A stretch of DNA of 64,000 nucleotides, taken from assembly GCA_036936605.1 (NCBI GenBank), contig JAUPFV010000003.1, forward strand, positions 145,484,997 to 145,548,996, in the 5' to 3' direction. Under the pieces are notes generated by a model. The model saw only the letters and a program-made list of their open reading frames with translations. It had not been told where the DNA came from and ran no database searches. Source of the stretch: Limnanthes douglasii subsp. nivea. Its lineage: Eukaryota; Streptophyta; Magnoliopsida; Brassicales; Limnanthaceae. The position numbers and the translations under genes are program-made. Position 1 is the stretch's first letter, and the number at the start of each line of letters is the position of its first letter. Below, piece by piece: positions 1 through 11,725 of the stretch.

Positions 1-300
1 ATGATAGCCAAAACATAAAACAAAGTACTAAAAAAGATGAAAAGATAATTGGTGCAATCAAATCACATGAAAAAGGCTATAAATTAGAGTATGAAAACCT
101 AAGCTCTTAGAATAACACTCATAACAATGAAGAAATAAGAAGCTTATCGTTAACACCTGATCACAAGATCAAAAAGGCCAATACTAATTTCCACAAAGTA
201 CTACATAAGAAGTTGAAAGAGGCCCGAGGTAAGAAAAAAATCTAACTATTAAACCTATGATGTTTTCAAGGACAAACAAGAAAACAAAATCCAATTCAAG

Positions 301-1075
301 ATGATTAAGATCTTGAATTGTAACGTTAAAGTGATTCGAAACAAGTCTATTGTAAGAAGACTTGAGTCTATAATTTCTAAGGAGCAAATAAATATTGTAG
401 CACTCCAATAACCTTTAATAAAGGAGGACAAGATAATGATGACTGCTACTAAATTTGGTATGGATAACTTTACTGCTAACAATTCTAACAAAGATTGGAT
501 TTTCTGGAAGATGGACTATAAGGTCAATATTCTGGTTAACCATTCTCAATTACTTCACACTAAAGTAACTAGGATTACTGATAACACTTGTTTACTATTG
601 ACGATTATATATGCAAAATGTCAAGGATTTAGCAGGTTTGAGCTTTGGAACTCTTTGAGAGATATTTCCTCTTCTATTGACAATAAGGATTGACAAAATG
701 TTAATGGGAGACTTCAACATTATAACATCTCCAGATGAGTAAATAGGTTGCATTAAATGTACTATTGACAACACTGATGATTATAATGATATGATAAAAT
801 ATTGCAGCTTGGAGGATGCAGGCTACTATGATTTTATGTGCACTTTGAACAAAAGTTCTAAATGGAAAAGACTTGACAGAGTTTTATATAACTCTGCATG
901 GACAAATTCCTTCAATGATACTAAATTGATGCACATGGCTAGAACGTGCTTTGATCATAGCCCTCTATGCATCACCATTAGTAAAGAAAAAGCTATTTAT
1001 AAAAAAATCTTGATATGTGGACTCTTAACACTGATTTTCTATCCTTTGTTAAAACTAATTGCAATAAAGAACTAA
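301..1075 (+). pseudogene. LINE ORF2 endonuclease domain (broken)
   Basis: The start MIKILNCNV and the later IYAKCQGFSRFELWNSLRD match the LINE at 55309 (MIRAISWNA; VYAKCNRIQRLDLWESLR) and so mark the APE/exonuclease-III fold that nicks target DNA. The block after 790 reads as the C-terminal endonuclease part (SKWKRLDRVLYN). Stop codons at about 409 and 691, plus frame changes, break the ORF. It lies directly upstream of the RT block, as expected for ORF2. Confidence 0.75.
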
Positions 1076-1539
1076 AGGGTTTCTCTCTTTTTGTTTTTTG
1101 GAAAAAGAAAAACAGATTGAAGAAAACTTTAAAATAATGGAACAAATCATTTTGGGAATATTTTTGATAAACTGAAAGATGTTGAAATAAATGTTAAAAA
1201 CATGGAAGTTATGCATAAAAACAGTAATGAGACTAAAATGAACTTATCTAAAGCTAATATTGATGTGCTTTTAGCTCTTAAAATGGAGGAATTCTACTGG
1301 TTTCATAAATGCTATAATAATACATGGCTCAAGGAAGGTGATATAGAATACAAAGATCTATCACAATTATGTTCAAAGAAAAAGAAATAACATTTACAGC
1401 ATCAAAGAAGCAGACAATTGGATAATAGGTAAAGACCAGATTGGGAACTTAGCAGTCAATTACTTCAAGGAAATTCTTATAGGTATACCATACACTACCA
1501 AAGAGGAGGATATTCTTATGAAAAAACCCTATTTTTGAG

Positions 1540-2420
1540 AATAATCATAAACTTAAATCTAATGATGATAATATTTATCTTATGGACAAGCCTAAAGAGG
1601 ATGAAATATACGAAATTATCTCTAATTTAAATTCCTCGAGTGTTGCAGGTATGGATCTACAAGACTTGTTGGAGCATTATTAAAGGTGATATTTTCTTGG
1701 CTTTGTGTGACTTCATGCTTGGTAAGAAAATTCCTAAAAGTATTATGGATACGAGGATATGCATAATTCTTAAGTCTCCTTATCCTACTAAGTGGAAGGA
1801 TTTTAGGCCAATTGGTCTTTGTAGTTTGTTAAACAGAATAATGTCAAAAAAATTAAATAGCATCGTAACTAAGATTCTTCATAAGGTGATCTCTAAGGTT
1901 CAAGGGGATTTTGTTCCTAACACTTCTATTCACGACAATATATTGATATCTAAAGAGCTAAATGTTTACCAAAACAAAAAGCAGAAAACTATAATTATTC
2001 AAGTAGACATGACTAAGGCTTTCGATAAACTACTCATTCATTTCTAATTAAAGTCTTGGTTTTTTTTTTGGTTTTCTACTAAATTTGTCAAATCGATTCA
2101 TAATCTAATTAGCTATGTCTACGTTCTTTGCTTATTAATGGAAACGTTTATGATTTTTTCAATATCAAAAGGGGTTTGAGACAGGGAGATCCTCTCTCAT
2201 CTAGTCTCTACATTCTGGCTGAGGAGGTCCTAATAAGAGGTCTTTATAAGTTATTCTATGATAATAAATCCATGCAAATCTCTTCCATAAGTAAAATGCT
2301 AATTGGATGCTTAGTGTTTGTTGATGATATTCTTATATTTGTTAATGGTATTGATGCTACTATTAATAATCTGGAAATTTTCTTCAGATCTATCAGAATG
2401 TATTTGGCCAAGTGATTAAC
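1540..2420 (+). pseudogene. LINE reverse transcriptase, N-terminal and central part (broken)
   Basis: RT landmarks are present in order: FRPIGLCSLLNRIMSKKLN near 1800-1855, VDMTKAFDK near 2005-2030, RGLRQGDPLSSSLYILAEE near 2173-2228, and a catalytic-box remnant FVDDILIF near 2316-2340, where LINEs normally carry FADD. The last motif keeps both aspartates. The frame breaks near 2047 and 2415. The sequence then runs straight into the left target duplication of the Mutator-like insertion at 2464. Confidence 0.8.
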
Positions 2421-2454
2421 AATGATAAGACTAAAATTATAATGCATGCTAGAG

Positions 2455-2463
2455 TAAACAACA
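2455..2463. repeat. 9-bp target-site duplication, left copy
   Basis: TAAACAACA, repeated exactly at 4624-4632 on the far side of the Mutator-like element. Confidence 0.9.
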
Positions 2464-4623
2464 TGCTTTGAATAGTGCATTGTCCCTCGACTATCGCGTT
2501 TGGTGGCAGATAGTCCCTTGACTTTCAAATGTCCGCTGACAATCCCTAGACTATCGCATTTGGATAAAGTTAGTCCACCAGATCCTTTAATCCTTGATAG
2601 GTTGCCACCTATCACCATAGTTCCCAGATTTTTGTATCACCACTCGTCCCTTGAGTTTAGGTACGATTTTGTCCTTTGACCAAAATCCTTGTTGGCATAG
2701 GTGTTGGTGAGATGACAAATTTTGTTGACCTGACATCTATTAAATGAATCATATGTGTCATTTAATTAAAGAAATAATTGAAGCCTTATAAAGATATACT
2801 TCTTCTTCCTCGAATCGTTTCTCTTCTCTCTCTTTTTTTTTGCATTCTTCTTATTCATTTCTCCTTTCTCCTTCTCTCCAAATCGTTTCCTAAAACCAGT
2901 AAAAAGAATTCATCTTCATTCTCCATTAATATCTACAAAATGTTTTTAAAAAAATTCCAAATCATTTCCTGAAACCAGTACATTACTTTTCGAAAGCGCC
3001 AAAAATTTATCAGATTGAGGATATAATTGAAGAAATCGAGTGGCAGGGCACATATCCGTAAAATCTAACAAGGTTTGATGATTGTGTAAAACTGTTTTCC
3101 CAAATTAAATCCATCGGTCATTAAATTAGCCTTAAAATAAGTGTGTGGTGTGGTTTTTTAATCTTGATTTCTCGAGCTAGATGTACCATAATCCTTGGAT
3201 ATTCTAATTTTACTATATAACAACCCTATGATGCCAGGAAGGCAAGAACATGTTGAGTTCGAGAATTCTGATGCATTATTTATTTTATTTTAATTCTTAC
3301 ATGTTATTATAATTCAAGGATTTTCACTATTTAAATATAGCCTTTTAATTTTATAAAAAACATGTCAAAATTATTTTACTTGCGGGTTCTACTCTGTTGA
3401 GTATGTTTCCTTATGATTCTGTACATTAATGATTTAGTTGCACATGCATGGGGCATAGATAAGGGTTTTCAAATTAACCAATTTTTTTGGTGACAAAATA
3501 GAGAACTGTGGTCTACTGTTCATCACTAGAGACATGTTTTTCTTTTACGTACAACTCCTGTGAATAACTATCTTTTTAGTTGGGCATATATTTTGTATCT
3601 TACTCTCTTTTTTATGCTTTGCCACTGTTCTATAAGAGTTACTGGAAAGAAAACAGTTAATATGTATATCTGCTCTCCCCCTGTTCTGCGAAAAAGTTGT
3701 TGATTTGCAAGCATTATCTGCAGTAAATTTTTTAGTGATGTCATCATGCTCGTGTCATCTGCAATGGCTACACGGGATCGCGGTTCTGAAAGTGCAAGTT
3801 TTGAGTTATTGAATGCTCAATACAGTTAAACCTTTCTACTAATGTTAGATGGTAAGTTTTGAGCTTTTTTTTCTAGCTCAATGTTAAAGTTTGTGCTTTA
3901 GTTCTATATATAAAGTAATTTTACTTCGTTTCAACTCTTGATTTTGAGTACTTTATCTTTGCTTCAGTGTGTCATGGTTGGTGCTGGCAATTGATTCTTC
4001 TGTTTACTTTTCAAACTGCTAGAACATGGCAGCCTATATGCATTAGATTCAGTTACTAAAAGGACACTACGTTGCTCACTTATGTGTAAATATCCTGTTA
4101 CGCGTCTATATATTTTTTATACATGTGAAGGACAACTCTGACTAATATATGTGAAACATTGAATGTTTTCCTGCCGCCTCTTATTCACTTTTTAATTTTA
4201 TACATAGATAGCATATGAAGCTTTAGTTAATAAAAAAGGAAGAAATGGTTGCGGTATTGCTTTTAATCTTTAGTTTTTTCTGAGTTTGAGTACATAATGA
4301 TGTGAATCCTTCCTATCAATTCAGAATATCAGGCTTGTATTCTTGCTATCTTGCATAGTTTAGAGACACTATTGGTTGAAAATGTTTTCAATTATTTCAT
4401 AGAGTCGTTTTCCTCATCATCTATGTCAAAGTCCATTTACTTTCCCAATCGAGTTTTTCTTTTATACCCTTCGATTTATTTCGGGGCAAAAAAAGACACT
4501 ACACTTTGTTGCATTTTTTCGCTCTATGGAGATAGTACATGGACTGTCAGCGGATATTTGAAAGTCAAGGGACTATCTTCCACCAAACGCGATAGTCGAG
4601 GGATGCTGTACTATTCAAAGCCC
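2464..4623. mobile_element. Mutator-like element (MULE), non-autonomous, inside the LINE
   Basis: The two ends are inverted copies of about 92 bp (2464-2555 and 4531-4623). Outer bases read TGCTTTGAATAGT on the left and GGGCTTTGAATAGT on the right when reversed. The element is flanked by an exact 9-bp duplication, TAAACAACA (2455-2463 and 4624-4632), which is the hallmark of Mutator-superfamily insertion. Removing it restores continuity of the LINE RT coding region. The interior has no transposase ORF. It does hold gene-like stretches: a TATAAAG followed by CT-rich leader-like DNA (about 2785-2960), then T-rich intron-like DNA. It could be a Pack-MULE, but I cannot name a donor gene. Confidence 0.88.
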
Positions 4624-4632
4624 TAAACAACA

Positions 4633-6484
4633 CAGGGATTATTGTGATTTCTAACTTAGCAGGTTCCAGTACGGGTTCTCTTCCTACTGATTATGTAGGA
4701 GTTACTTTAAACAATGACAACAGAGAAAGAAATTATATCAACCTAATAAGCAAGATCAACGGGAAAATTAAGGACTGGGGGAACAAGAAATTATCTTTTG
4801 GATCAAGGCTTGTTCTGATCAACTTTGTCTTCATGGTCATTCCCACCTACTGGTTCCAAAGTTGTTCGTAACTATATGCATTATAACAATAATAGAGAAG
4901 ATTTTTAATAAATTTTTATGGGGTTCTTCTAATAATGAAAGAAGAATCATTGGTCTTCTTGGAATGTTTTGTGTAAACCTTTTATTGAGGGAGGTTTTAA
5001 CATTCGTAAGATTTGTGATTTACATGATTCTTTTTCGTGTAAACTATGGTTTAATTTCATGACAAACAAGTGCTTATGGTCTAATATAATGCATAACACC
5101 TACTGCAAGAGAATGCATCATTCACGAGTTATATACTCTAAGTTGGGTTCACACACTTGGAAGAGGCTAATTAAGAGAAGAATATTGCAGAGCCAAATAT
5201 AAGATGGTCTATAGGTTAAAGTGAAATAGATGTTTGGCTTGAAAACTGGTATAATCATCCTCCTCTTATGGTTCTTAACAACAATGAAAATAATTTTTGG
5301 TTTAGACATAAGAAAGTTAACGAGTTTTGGAAAGAAAACTCTTGGGGCAATGAATGTCTTAAGGGTTTTCTCACTAAAGCTACAATTGACAAGATTCATA
5401 CGACTAGTGTAAACTGTGAAAAAGGATGATACTATCATGTGGATGAATAATTATACTTTTAACACTAAGATACCTAGAATTTAATCAGAATGAAGAGCAA
5501 CAGTTCCCATATTTATGGAAAAAATTGGAACATGATTACTCCTCGTAAATTTTCCTTCCTTGTTTGGAAGCCTCTGAAAGAACTTTATTCCTGAGGATAC
5601 AAATTTACAAAAAATAAGATTAGTTTTGGTTTCAACATGTCAGTTTTGCTGTAACATTGAAACTTCCAATTATCTTTTTATAAACTATGATTTTGCTTGG
5701 AATATTTGGTGCTACTATGCTGATCTTTGCAAAATCAAAATTAATAAGTTCATGACTATTGCACATATGATCAGAGTTTGGTTCTGGTCTACTGATCATG
5801 ATGTGCATGCCAGAACTGTTATCATTTCTCTGATTTTTTAGACTACTGATCACGGTTAAAAGTGTTGATTCTACAATCCTTTATATAAACTATATGATTT
5901 TTTGTCTTGATTTAAGTAATAGTTTTATACCTAAACACTGCAGAAAATATTATAAAGCAACTAAATATTTGGGATGTTTAAACTACATCAATTCTAAAGC
6001 CAAACCTACATACCTGCGATGGAAGCCTCCAGCTACTATTTTTTAATTAAATACTGATGCTTGTTGTCAGACCAATGGAGATTTAGGAGGCGTAATTATT
6101 GTTAGAGATCACAAAGGAAACATTAAGATGGGTATGACTAGCCTTTATGGAAATCTGAATCCTATCATGGGTGAATCGAAAGCCTTGTTGGATGGTCCAA
6201 TTCTCTAGAATAAGAAAGGATGGAAAAATTTAGAAATTGAAATAGATTCTCTATTGCTCGTAAATCTTATTTGTAATGGTAACTATCTTGATCCTTTAAA
6301 ACATACTTTATATTATTGTAGAAGACTGATAAAGTCTACTATGACTATATCCCATATCTTCAGGGTCCAAAATCAAGCAGCCGATTGGCTTGCGAAATGG
6401 ATCCTGAATTGCAAAATGAAAATTGAGCTCTCAAATCACCAGGCTCTTAATCACTTGAATACCATAAATTCTTGGAAAACTTGA
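4633..6484 (+). pseudogene. LINE ORF2 C-terminal part: RT thumb, zf-RVT, RNase H (broken)
   Basis: Continues the RT ORF interrupted at 2463. YVGVTLNNDNRERN and WGNKKLSFGSRLVLIN are the post-catalytic RT region. About 5626-5841 carries the zf-RVT pattern (CQFCCNIETSNYLF followed by AWNIW). About 6000-6484 is RNase H: LNTDACCQTNGDLGG with its aspartate, and VQNQAADWLAKW with the last catalytic aspartate. At least five stops or frame changes are visible. It ends with a C-terminus comparable to that of the 53.9-kb LINE. Confidence 0.8.
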
Positions 6485-6520
6485 ACTTGGGGTACTTAAA
6501 TCTCGATGACTAATTATGAG

Positions 6521-7881
6521 AAATGGTTGTTCTGTTTGATTTCTATACTAACTTGGCAGCAACCATAGCTTGAAAAAATCCATTTTTTCTCTTATCTTGC
6601 AGATTTCAGGTAAATAATAAAGATCGATAAATTAAAGTAAGATAGCTTGAAGGTAGCGTACCTGGTTTGCCAAGGCTGCATTGCTTGAGAATTCGTTGAT
6701 TGCTGCAGTAATGGATAAACTTCTTTTTACAACCATCTCACTTTTCCCGTTGCCAATCTGTTTTAAATAGATACAATTTTACAACATAGCCTATTTTGAC
6801 CCATTTAATGAAAAACGGTTAGTTTTTACAACGGAATTGGTACGAGCGTACTATTTCGTTGAACAATATTTTTTGTAGAAACGAATTTGCAACCGTATTG
6901 TTTTAAAAGATTTTAGAAAAATGACTTGAGTCAATTTGAAATACCGCTCCTATTTTTTCCCAAATATTTTCCTAAAACTAAAAACAGCATATTTACCGCT
7001 TGTTTTCTACAAAATTTCTCTACCCAATTAAAATAAACTTAACTTAATATCACCCAAACTTAATACAGAAATACAAATCCAATTTTATTCCAACATCGAG
7101 ACTGATTATTCATTTCTCTCTTCTCTCTTTCCTTTTCTTCTCTCTAATTTTCCCATATCAATTAGGGTTTTCCAGCTTATGGAAGGCACAAAACTGCAAA
7201 CTCTTTCCCTGATGGTGCGACTGAGAGAGAAATCAGCAGTCGAGCTGGATCCACAAAGATTACAATAAACCCTATATCACACGCAAATTCATTATTCGAC
7301 CCCAACGCTGATCTCACCTTTCTTAAAGCCCTTTTTTTACTTTGCTCATTCTAGTGATACATCTTCCACAGACGACCAACAACTAACCCTAGCACTGCAG
7401 AAATACAAGGCTCCTTAACAACGGTTGGGCCTTTCAAGGTAACATGAGCTACTTTGTGGCTAGTCTTATACACATTTTTCTATTTCTTTTGTTCTCGACG
7501 AAGATCGATCATAGCCTCAATCTCCTTTCCCTATCCCAAAATATCTTATTCGCCTCGACTTGGATCTACTAACGCAAATTTGAATCACCAGATACAGAAA
7601 ATTTTGATTCTGATTGATGGCCTCAATCTCCTTTCACAATTTATTTTAATGTTTTTTCATTCTTTTACGATCATCTTGTGTTTTATATTAGATATACGAT
7701 GTTGAATTCATTATTATTTTTTTATAATCGAAATACTCAAAGATATTATATGTTTAGACTAGTTGATTTCTCATCTAACATGTGAATGTGATGATGGATG
7801 GTTAAAAGTTGATAAGTAGTATTGTTGTTGTATTTTGGGTTTATGTTGAAACCTAGAATTATGTGCTTAGGAATATACTTA
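6521..7881. other. Intergenic, no firm gene
   Basis: No confident gene here. About 7090-7170 is CT-rich and is followed by AGGGTTTTCC and a 29-codon ORF (7179-7268, start MEGTKLQTLSL), which looks like a plant leader plus a short ORF. I see no continuation with convincing splice sites. The stretch near 6640-6740 read on the minus strand looks like a short exon ending in a GT donor. No function assigned. Confidence 0.4.
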
Positions 7882-8928
7882 GACCATACGCAGCAGTGTG
7901 GATATTTCATCTCCAAAAAGCACGCCACGTCAGCATAATCCCCAAATAATTCTGCAAAAATTCTGACTCCACGCAGCAGAGCATATTTCATCTTTCACCA
8001 TACCCCACCATATTTCTCTCTCTTCCACATCAATCTACTATATAATATCCTACCATATATTTTTATTTATCTCATTTATTATTTAATATATATTAACATT
8101 AACGTTATATATATATATATATATATTAAAATAAATAATTTTCCTAAATTAACATAATATATTTTATTTATAAATATAAATTATAAAATTAAAATAATTA
8201 ATAAAATAATACATAATATATTGTTTATTTAAGTTTTAAAATATAAAAATAAAATTTGTCCGATTTCCAAATCAAACAAACAAAATCTCCATTTATAGAT
8301 CTCAAAAAATTATAAATCATGATATAATTTATTTATTTTTGTTACTTACTTAACTCTTCCAAAAATAGTTTCGAAAAAACTTAATAAAAAAACTTAAAAT
8401 ATTTCGGTGCCCAAGTCAAACAAACCAAGTCTCTATTTATAGATGTCAAAAAATTATAAATCTTGGTATATTTATTTTATTTTATTAACTTACTAAAATA
8501 TTCAAAAAATTGTTTCAAAAAAATTTAATAAAAAAACTCTAAAACATTGGGTGTCCAAATCAAACAAACCAAGTCTCTATTTATAGATCTCAAATAATTA
8601 TAAATCATGGTATAATTTTATTTTATTTAAACTTATTAAAACATTCAGAAAATTGTTTTTAAAATACTAAATAAATAAAAATTGGCGTCCAAATCAAACA
8701 AACCAAATCTCTATTCGTATATATCGAAAAATAAAAAATAATGGTATAAATTTTATATTTTTTTGACCTATCAATTTTTCTAAAAATACCTTTTAAACAA
8801 AAAGAAAAAAAAGGAAAACTGCGGCGTGCCACCCATTTCATCTTTGGGATTCCACGTCAACCAAATATGCGCTGCTGCAAGGGGTTGATACGCATATTTG
8901 GTTGAAAAATGCGCTGCTGCGTGTAGTC
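7882..8928. mobile_element. PIF/Harbinger-like non-autonomous DNA transposon
   Basis: Imperfect terminal inverted repeats: GACCATACGCAGCAGTG on the left, GACTACACGCAGCAGCG on the right when reversed (14 of 17 match). The flanking target duplication is TTA (7879-7881 and 8929-8931), the usual site of PIF/Harbinger/Tourist elements. Inside are very AT-rich DNA, an (AT)n run near 8106-8127 and a four-unit tandem repeat. No transposase. A 3-bp duplication is weak evidence by itself; the TIRs carry the call. Confidence 0.65.
8262..8826. repeat. Tandem repeat, about 140 bp x 4
   Basis: Four diverged units each begin near the phrase CCAAATCAAACAAACCAA (about 8267, 8411, 8554, 8689), with spacings 144, 143 and 135 bp. 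Each goes on with CTCTATTTATAGAT and an AT-rich tail. The array fills the centre of the PIF/Harbinger-like element. Confidence 0.8.
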
Positions 8929-8931
8929 TTA

Positions 8932-10439
8932 AAAATTTCTCCGTATAACTTATTGAGAGAACAGTATGACTTTGAGCTTATAAAGAGAATTAGAATGTGA
9001 GAAAGATTGTGATCTGTTTTGCGATTCAGAACTTTAGACAAATGCGCATAAACTTGAGGACTCAAGTGATTCTGTGTTTGTTGTAGCATAGTGTTAGTGT
9101 TATCCCCAAAACATAAAAATCCATGTACAAACTACTTTTTATGTTTGTATTTGCAGTGCCTTAACAAGAAAAAGTTTGCAGTTTGGAAGCAACATGCACA
9201 AAACTGTAAGGTGAATTGCATGTAATAAATCTTTCATTTTGTTATATCATTTCGAAAAATATATCTCTTTGATATATTGAAGGTCATTTCCAATTCTGCA
9301 CCGATTGACAAAGATGATGGTCTAGCCCTCGTTGCTTTCAAGTCACATGTGTCTGACCTCGTGAAGCAAGTCTAAAAATATTATTAGTGTAAAAATAGTT
9401 TCTCCTTAGTGGGAGTCTTTATTGTTTAAAAACAGAAAAGAACCAATTGAAATGCATATATGACTAAAACATGTATCGAAGTGTTGATGATTTTTATGAA
9501 AAAACTTGCTTTTTAAAATGCTTTTACTTAATAGTGAGAAGAAAATATAGTTAAAGTGTTAGTATGTTGAGATCCAAATATAGCGTCAAACCTCTCTTGT
9601 TGCATCTGGATTCGAAGACTGTTAACATTGGTGCTTAGATCTGCCATTCGATTAAGATATTTTTGTATATAATCTAATATGGAAGTCATTTGAAGCTCAT
9701 TATCAATTCCGATCATCTAGTTGTTCTTATCTTTTGCTACGGAAATGATAGCAACAGGACTGACTCATTTCGGATAAGAGAAGCAATATGAAGAGGTACT
9801 TTTATCCACTTATTAAAATTTATGTTCACGATTCTTATGTCAATTTGTAGGAACACTAGTTGGATTATTGCCATTGCCAGCACTTAAACCGAGTTCTGGT
9901 TTTTGTGCACATGATTTTTATTTCTCAGATTTGAGCAAGAATACAATATTATGCATAAGTATCTGAAATTGAGATATGAACTAAGTCTAAAGAGATCAAA
10001 GTGGTTCTTAAGCCTGAAAATGAAGCTCTTTCATAAATTAATCAAGTGTTTTGTAGTTTATGCTGAAGGTTGTTATTCAACATCAATAGGAGATCTTTTA
10101 TATATCAATTTGAGAATATATTTTTTGGTTATCTGGTCTTGTTGTACATGGTCGCTTTTAGGTTGTCGGTGACATTGTTAGTATATTTATACAAAAAATT
10201 CAAAACCAAGATGTGATATATTTTCATCAAATTTCAAGCTTTACACATTGATAGTCAAATATATTTCTATCATCTGTACTCTGGCCAAATGTATTTATGT
10301 CATCTGTAATCTGGCCAATTATTCAGCTCGTTATCAAATATTTAGTTTGTTTTCTGAAGTTCACTTATTAATGCAGATATTTTCAACTTTTGGATTTGTT
10401 CATAAGATTACAACATTTGAGAAAACGGCTGGATTCCAA
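8932..10439 (+). other. Unassigned region with exon-like blocks
   Basis: Two short plus-strand blocks have good splice borders: 9156-9210 (after a CAG acceptor, before a GTGAAT donor, read as CLNKKKFAVWKQHAQNCK) and 9284-9375 (after TTGAAG, reading SNSAPIDKDDGLALVAF, ending in a stop). A third near 9851 after TTGTAG reads GTLVGLLPLP, a phrase resembling the end of HID1-type proteins. I could not join these into one gene; they may be remains of a host gene or of captured sequence. Confidence 0.3.
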
Positions 10440-11201
10440 GTCTGTCATATGTCTAAGCTAATTGTATCAGAGATTGATGCTCAATTTCTTTAGTGCTAAG
10501 CTAATTTGATGATGTTTTTTTTTTGCGATCTTTTTAGGACATGGTATAATTTTCTGATGCAATGACTACTTCTTCTGCAAAAGACTCTCTGGATGGATGA
10601 AGCATCCCTAAGTACCAGTTATATTAATTGTATGAAACCGTATTTTGTCCAACTATTAGAAATATTACACATGCACTTGAATGGTTAACTAAAAGGCCTT
10701 AAATTATAAAGTGGCACTATATGGAACTTCCTACCCAAAATATGATAACATTCTGATGCAGTATGATGGGCCTCATATTACATTCTGTTGGGAATATGCG
10801 TGTTGTGAATTAGGGGTCCGGTCTGTCATATGTCTAAGCTAATTTTATCAGAGATTGATGCTCAATTTCTTTAGTGCTAAGCTAATTTGATGATGTTTTT
10901 TTGGGCGATCTTTTTAGGACATGGTATAATTTTCTGATGCAATGACTACTTCCTCTGCAAAAGACTCTCTCGATGGATGAAGCATCCCTAAGTACCAGTT
11001 GTATTAATTGTATGAAACCGTATTTTGTCCAACTGTTAGAAATACTACACATGCACTTGAATGGTTAACTAAAAGGGCTTAAATTATAAAGTGGTACTAT
11101 ATGGAACTTCCTACCCAAAATATGATAACATTCTGATGCAGTATGATAGGCCTCATATTACATTCTGTTGGGAATATGCGTGTTGTGAATTGGGGGTCCG
11201 G
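10440..11201. repeat. Tandem duplication, 381 bp x 2
   Basis: 10440-10820 and 10821-11201 are nearly identical. Each unit ends with the same 3' flank, including CATTC and the first 30-odd bases of the TRIM LTR (TGTTGGGAATATGCG). Because the unit contains the LTR edge, the duplication happened after insertion of the compound element at 11166. Confidence 0.9.
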
Positions 11202-11409
11202 TTCGCATATTCTGCCTCCGTATATAAGTAAGAACACAACCGATCTCAACACTACTATGATATTGTCCGCTTTGGCACCCGAAGGTCCTCACGCTTTGCA
11301 TTTGGTCCACTACCAAAATACCTCATACTAATTGAGGTATGTTCTTACTTATATACCACTGATCCTTCCCATGTTTAACCGATGTGGGACTTTGGTCGCC
11401 ACTCTAACA
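11166..11409 (-). repeat. TRIM LTR (outer 3' LTR)
   Basis: Starts TGTTGGGAAT and ends CTAACA on the plus strand, so it is bounded TG...CA on the minus strand. Shares the body of the LTRs at 15275 and 15943, including the paired TATATAAGTAAG arms. A purine-rich tract lies just inside it (reverse of AATCCTCCTCTCG at 11410), as expected for a 3' LTR. Confidence 0.85.
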
Positions 11410-11725
11410 AATCCTCCTCTCGAATAAAGTACCAATTAGCCTCCTCTCAATTGACTTTCATCCGCTCACTCTAATCAGAAGTTGCTCCACCTGAGCAATA
11501 GAGCATTTACAGCGGATATATCTACTCACTCGACCATCCTGCGCTTGTTCTTTAGCTTCACTATCCAATCCAATCAAGTACCACCGCTTGATGAGTCATG
11601 GACGCTCTGAACTAGGATGTATAGAGTAGATCATTCACCTTGAGCATGACTACTGGTTCATCATGTTCGACCTCCGAGAATATTACCACCATCGCGTTCC
11701 GTCTGGGCCTGACGCTCTGATACCA
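11410..11725 (-). mobile_element. TRIM internal region with PBS and micro-ORF (copy 1)
   Basis: 316-bp non-coding internal domain. It runs from a PPT-like tract beside the LTR at 11409 to a PBS (11714-11725, GCTCTGATACCA on plus). Beyond the PBS comes a copia LTR instead of a TRIM LTR. It holds a 26-codon minus-strand ORF at 11612-11692. Confidence 0.75.
11612..11692 (-). other. 26-codon micro-ORF in TRIM internal region (copy 1)
   Basis: Reads MVVIFSEVEHDEP, then VVMLKVNDLLYTS and a stop, starting 20-odd bases after the PBS, where gag would begin in a full element. The copy at 15827-15907 differs by one V-to-I change. The decayed copy near 25.8 kb still shows VEHDEP and KVND. It may be a gag-start relic or just sequence conserved because the copies are recent. 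No function assigned. Confidence 0.4.

Larger units (their letters stand above)
1..6520 (+). mobile_element. L1-like LINE, degraded, split by a Mutator element
   Basis: Both protein-coding parts of a plant L1-type non-LTR retrotransposon can be followed in order on the plus strand: tail of ORF1 (about 1-300), APE-type endonuclease, reverse transcriptase, the zinc-knuckle zf-RVT region and RNase H. It is broken by many stops and frameshifts. The RT reading is interrupted at 2463 and resumes at 4633, because a Mutator-like element is inserted there. The 5' end lies outside the window. The 3' end is placed near 6520 by comparison with the C-terminus of the better-kept LINE at 53.9-59.7 kb; I see no clear poly-A tail. 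Confidence 0.85.

Noticed and set aside
8106..8127. (AT)n run as a feature of its own
   Set aside because: Simple microsatellite in AT-rich transposon DNA; the same holds for 53374-53393.
8838..9089. 83-codon minus ORF as a gene
   Set aside because: Overlaps the edge of the PIF/Harbinger-like element, with no domain or splice context.
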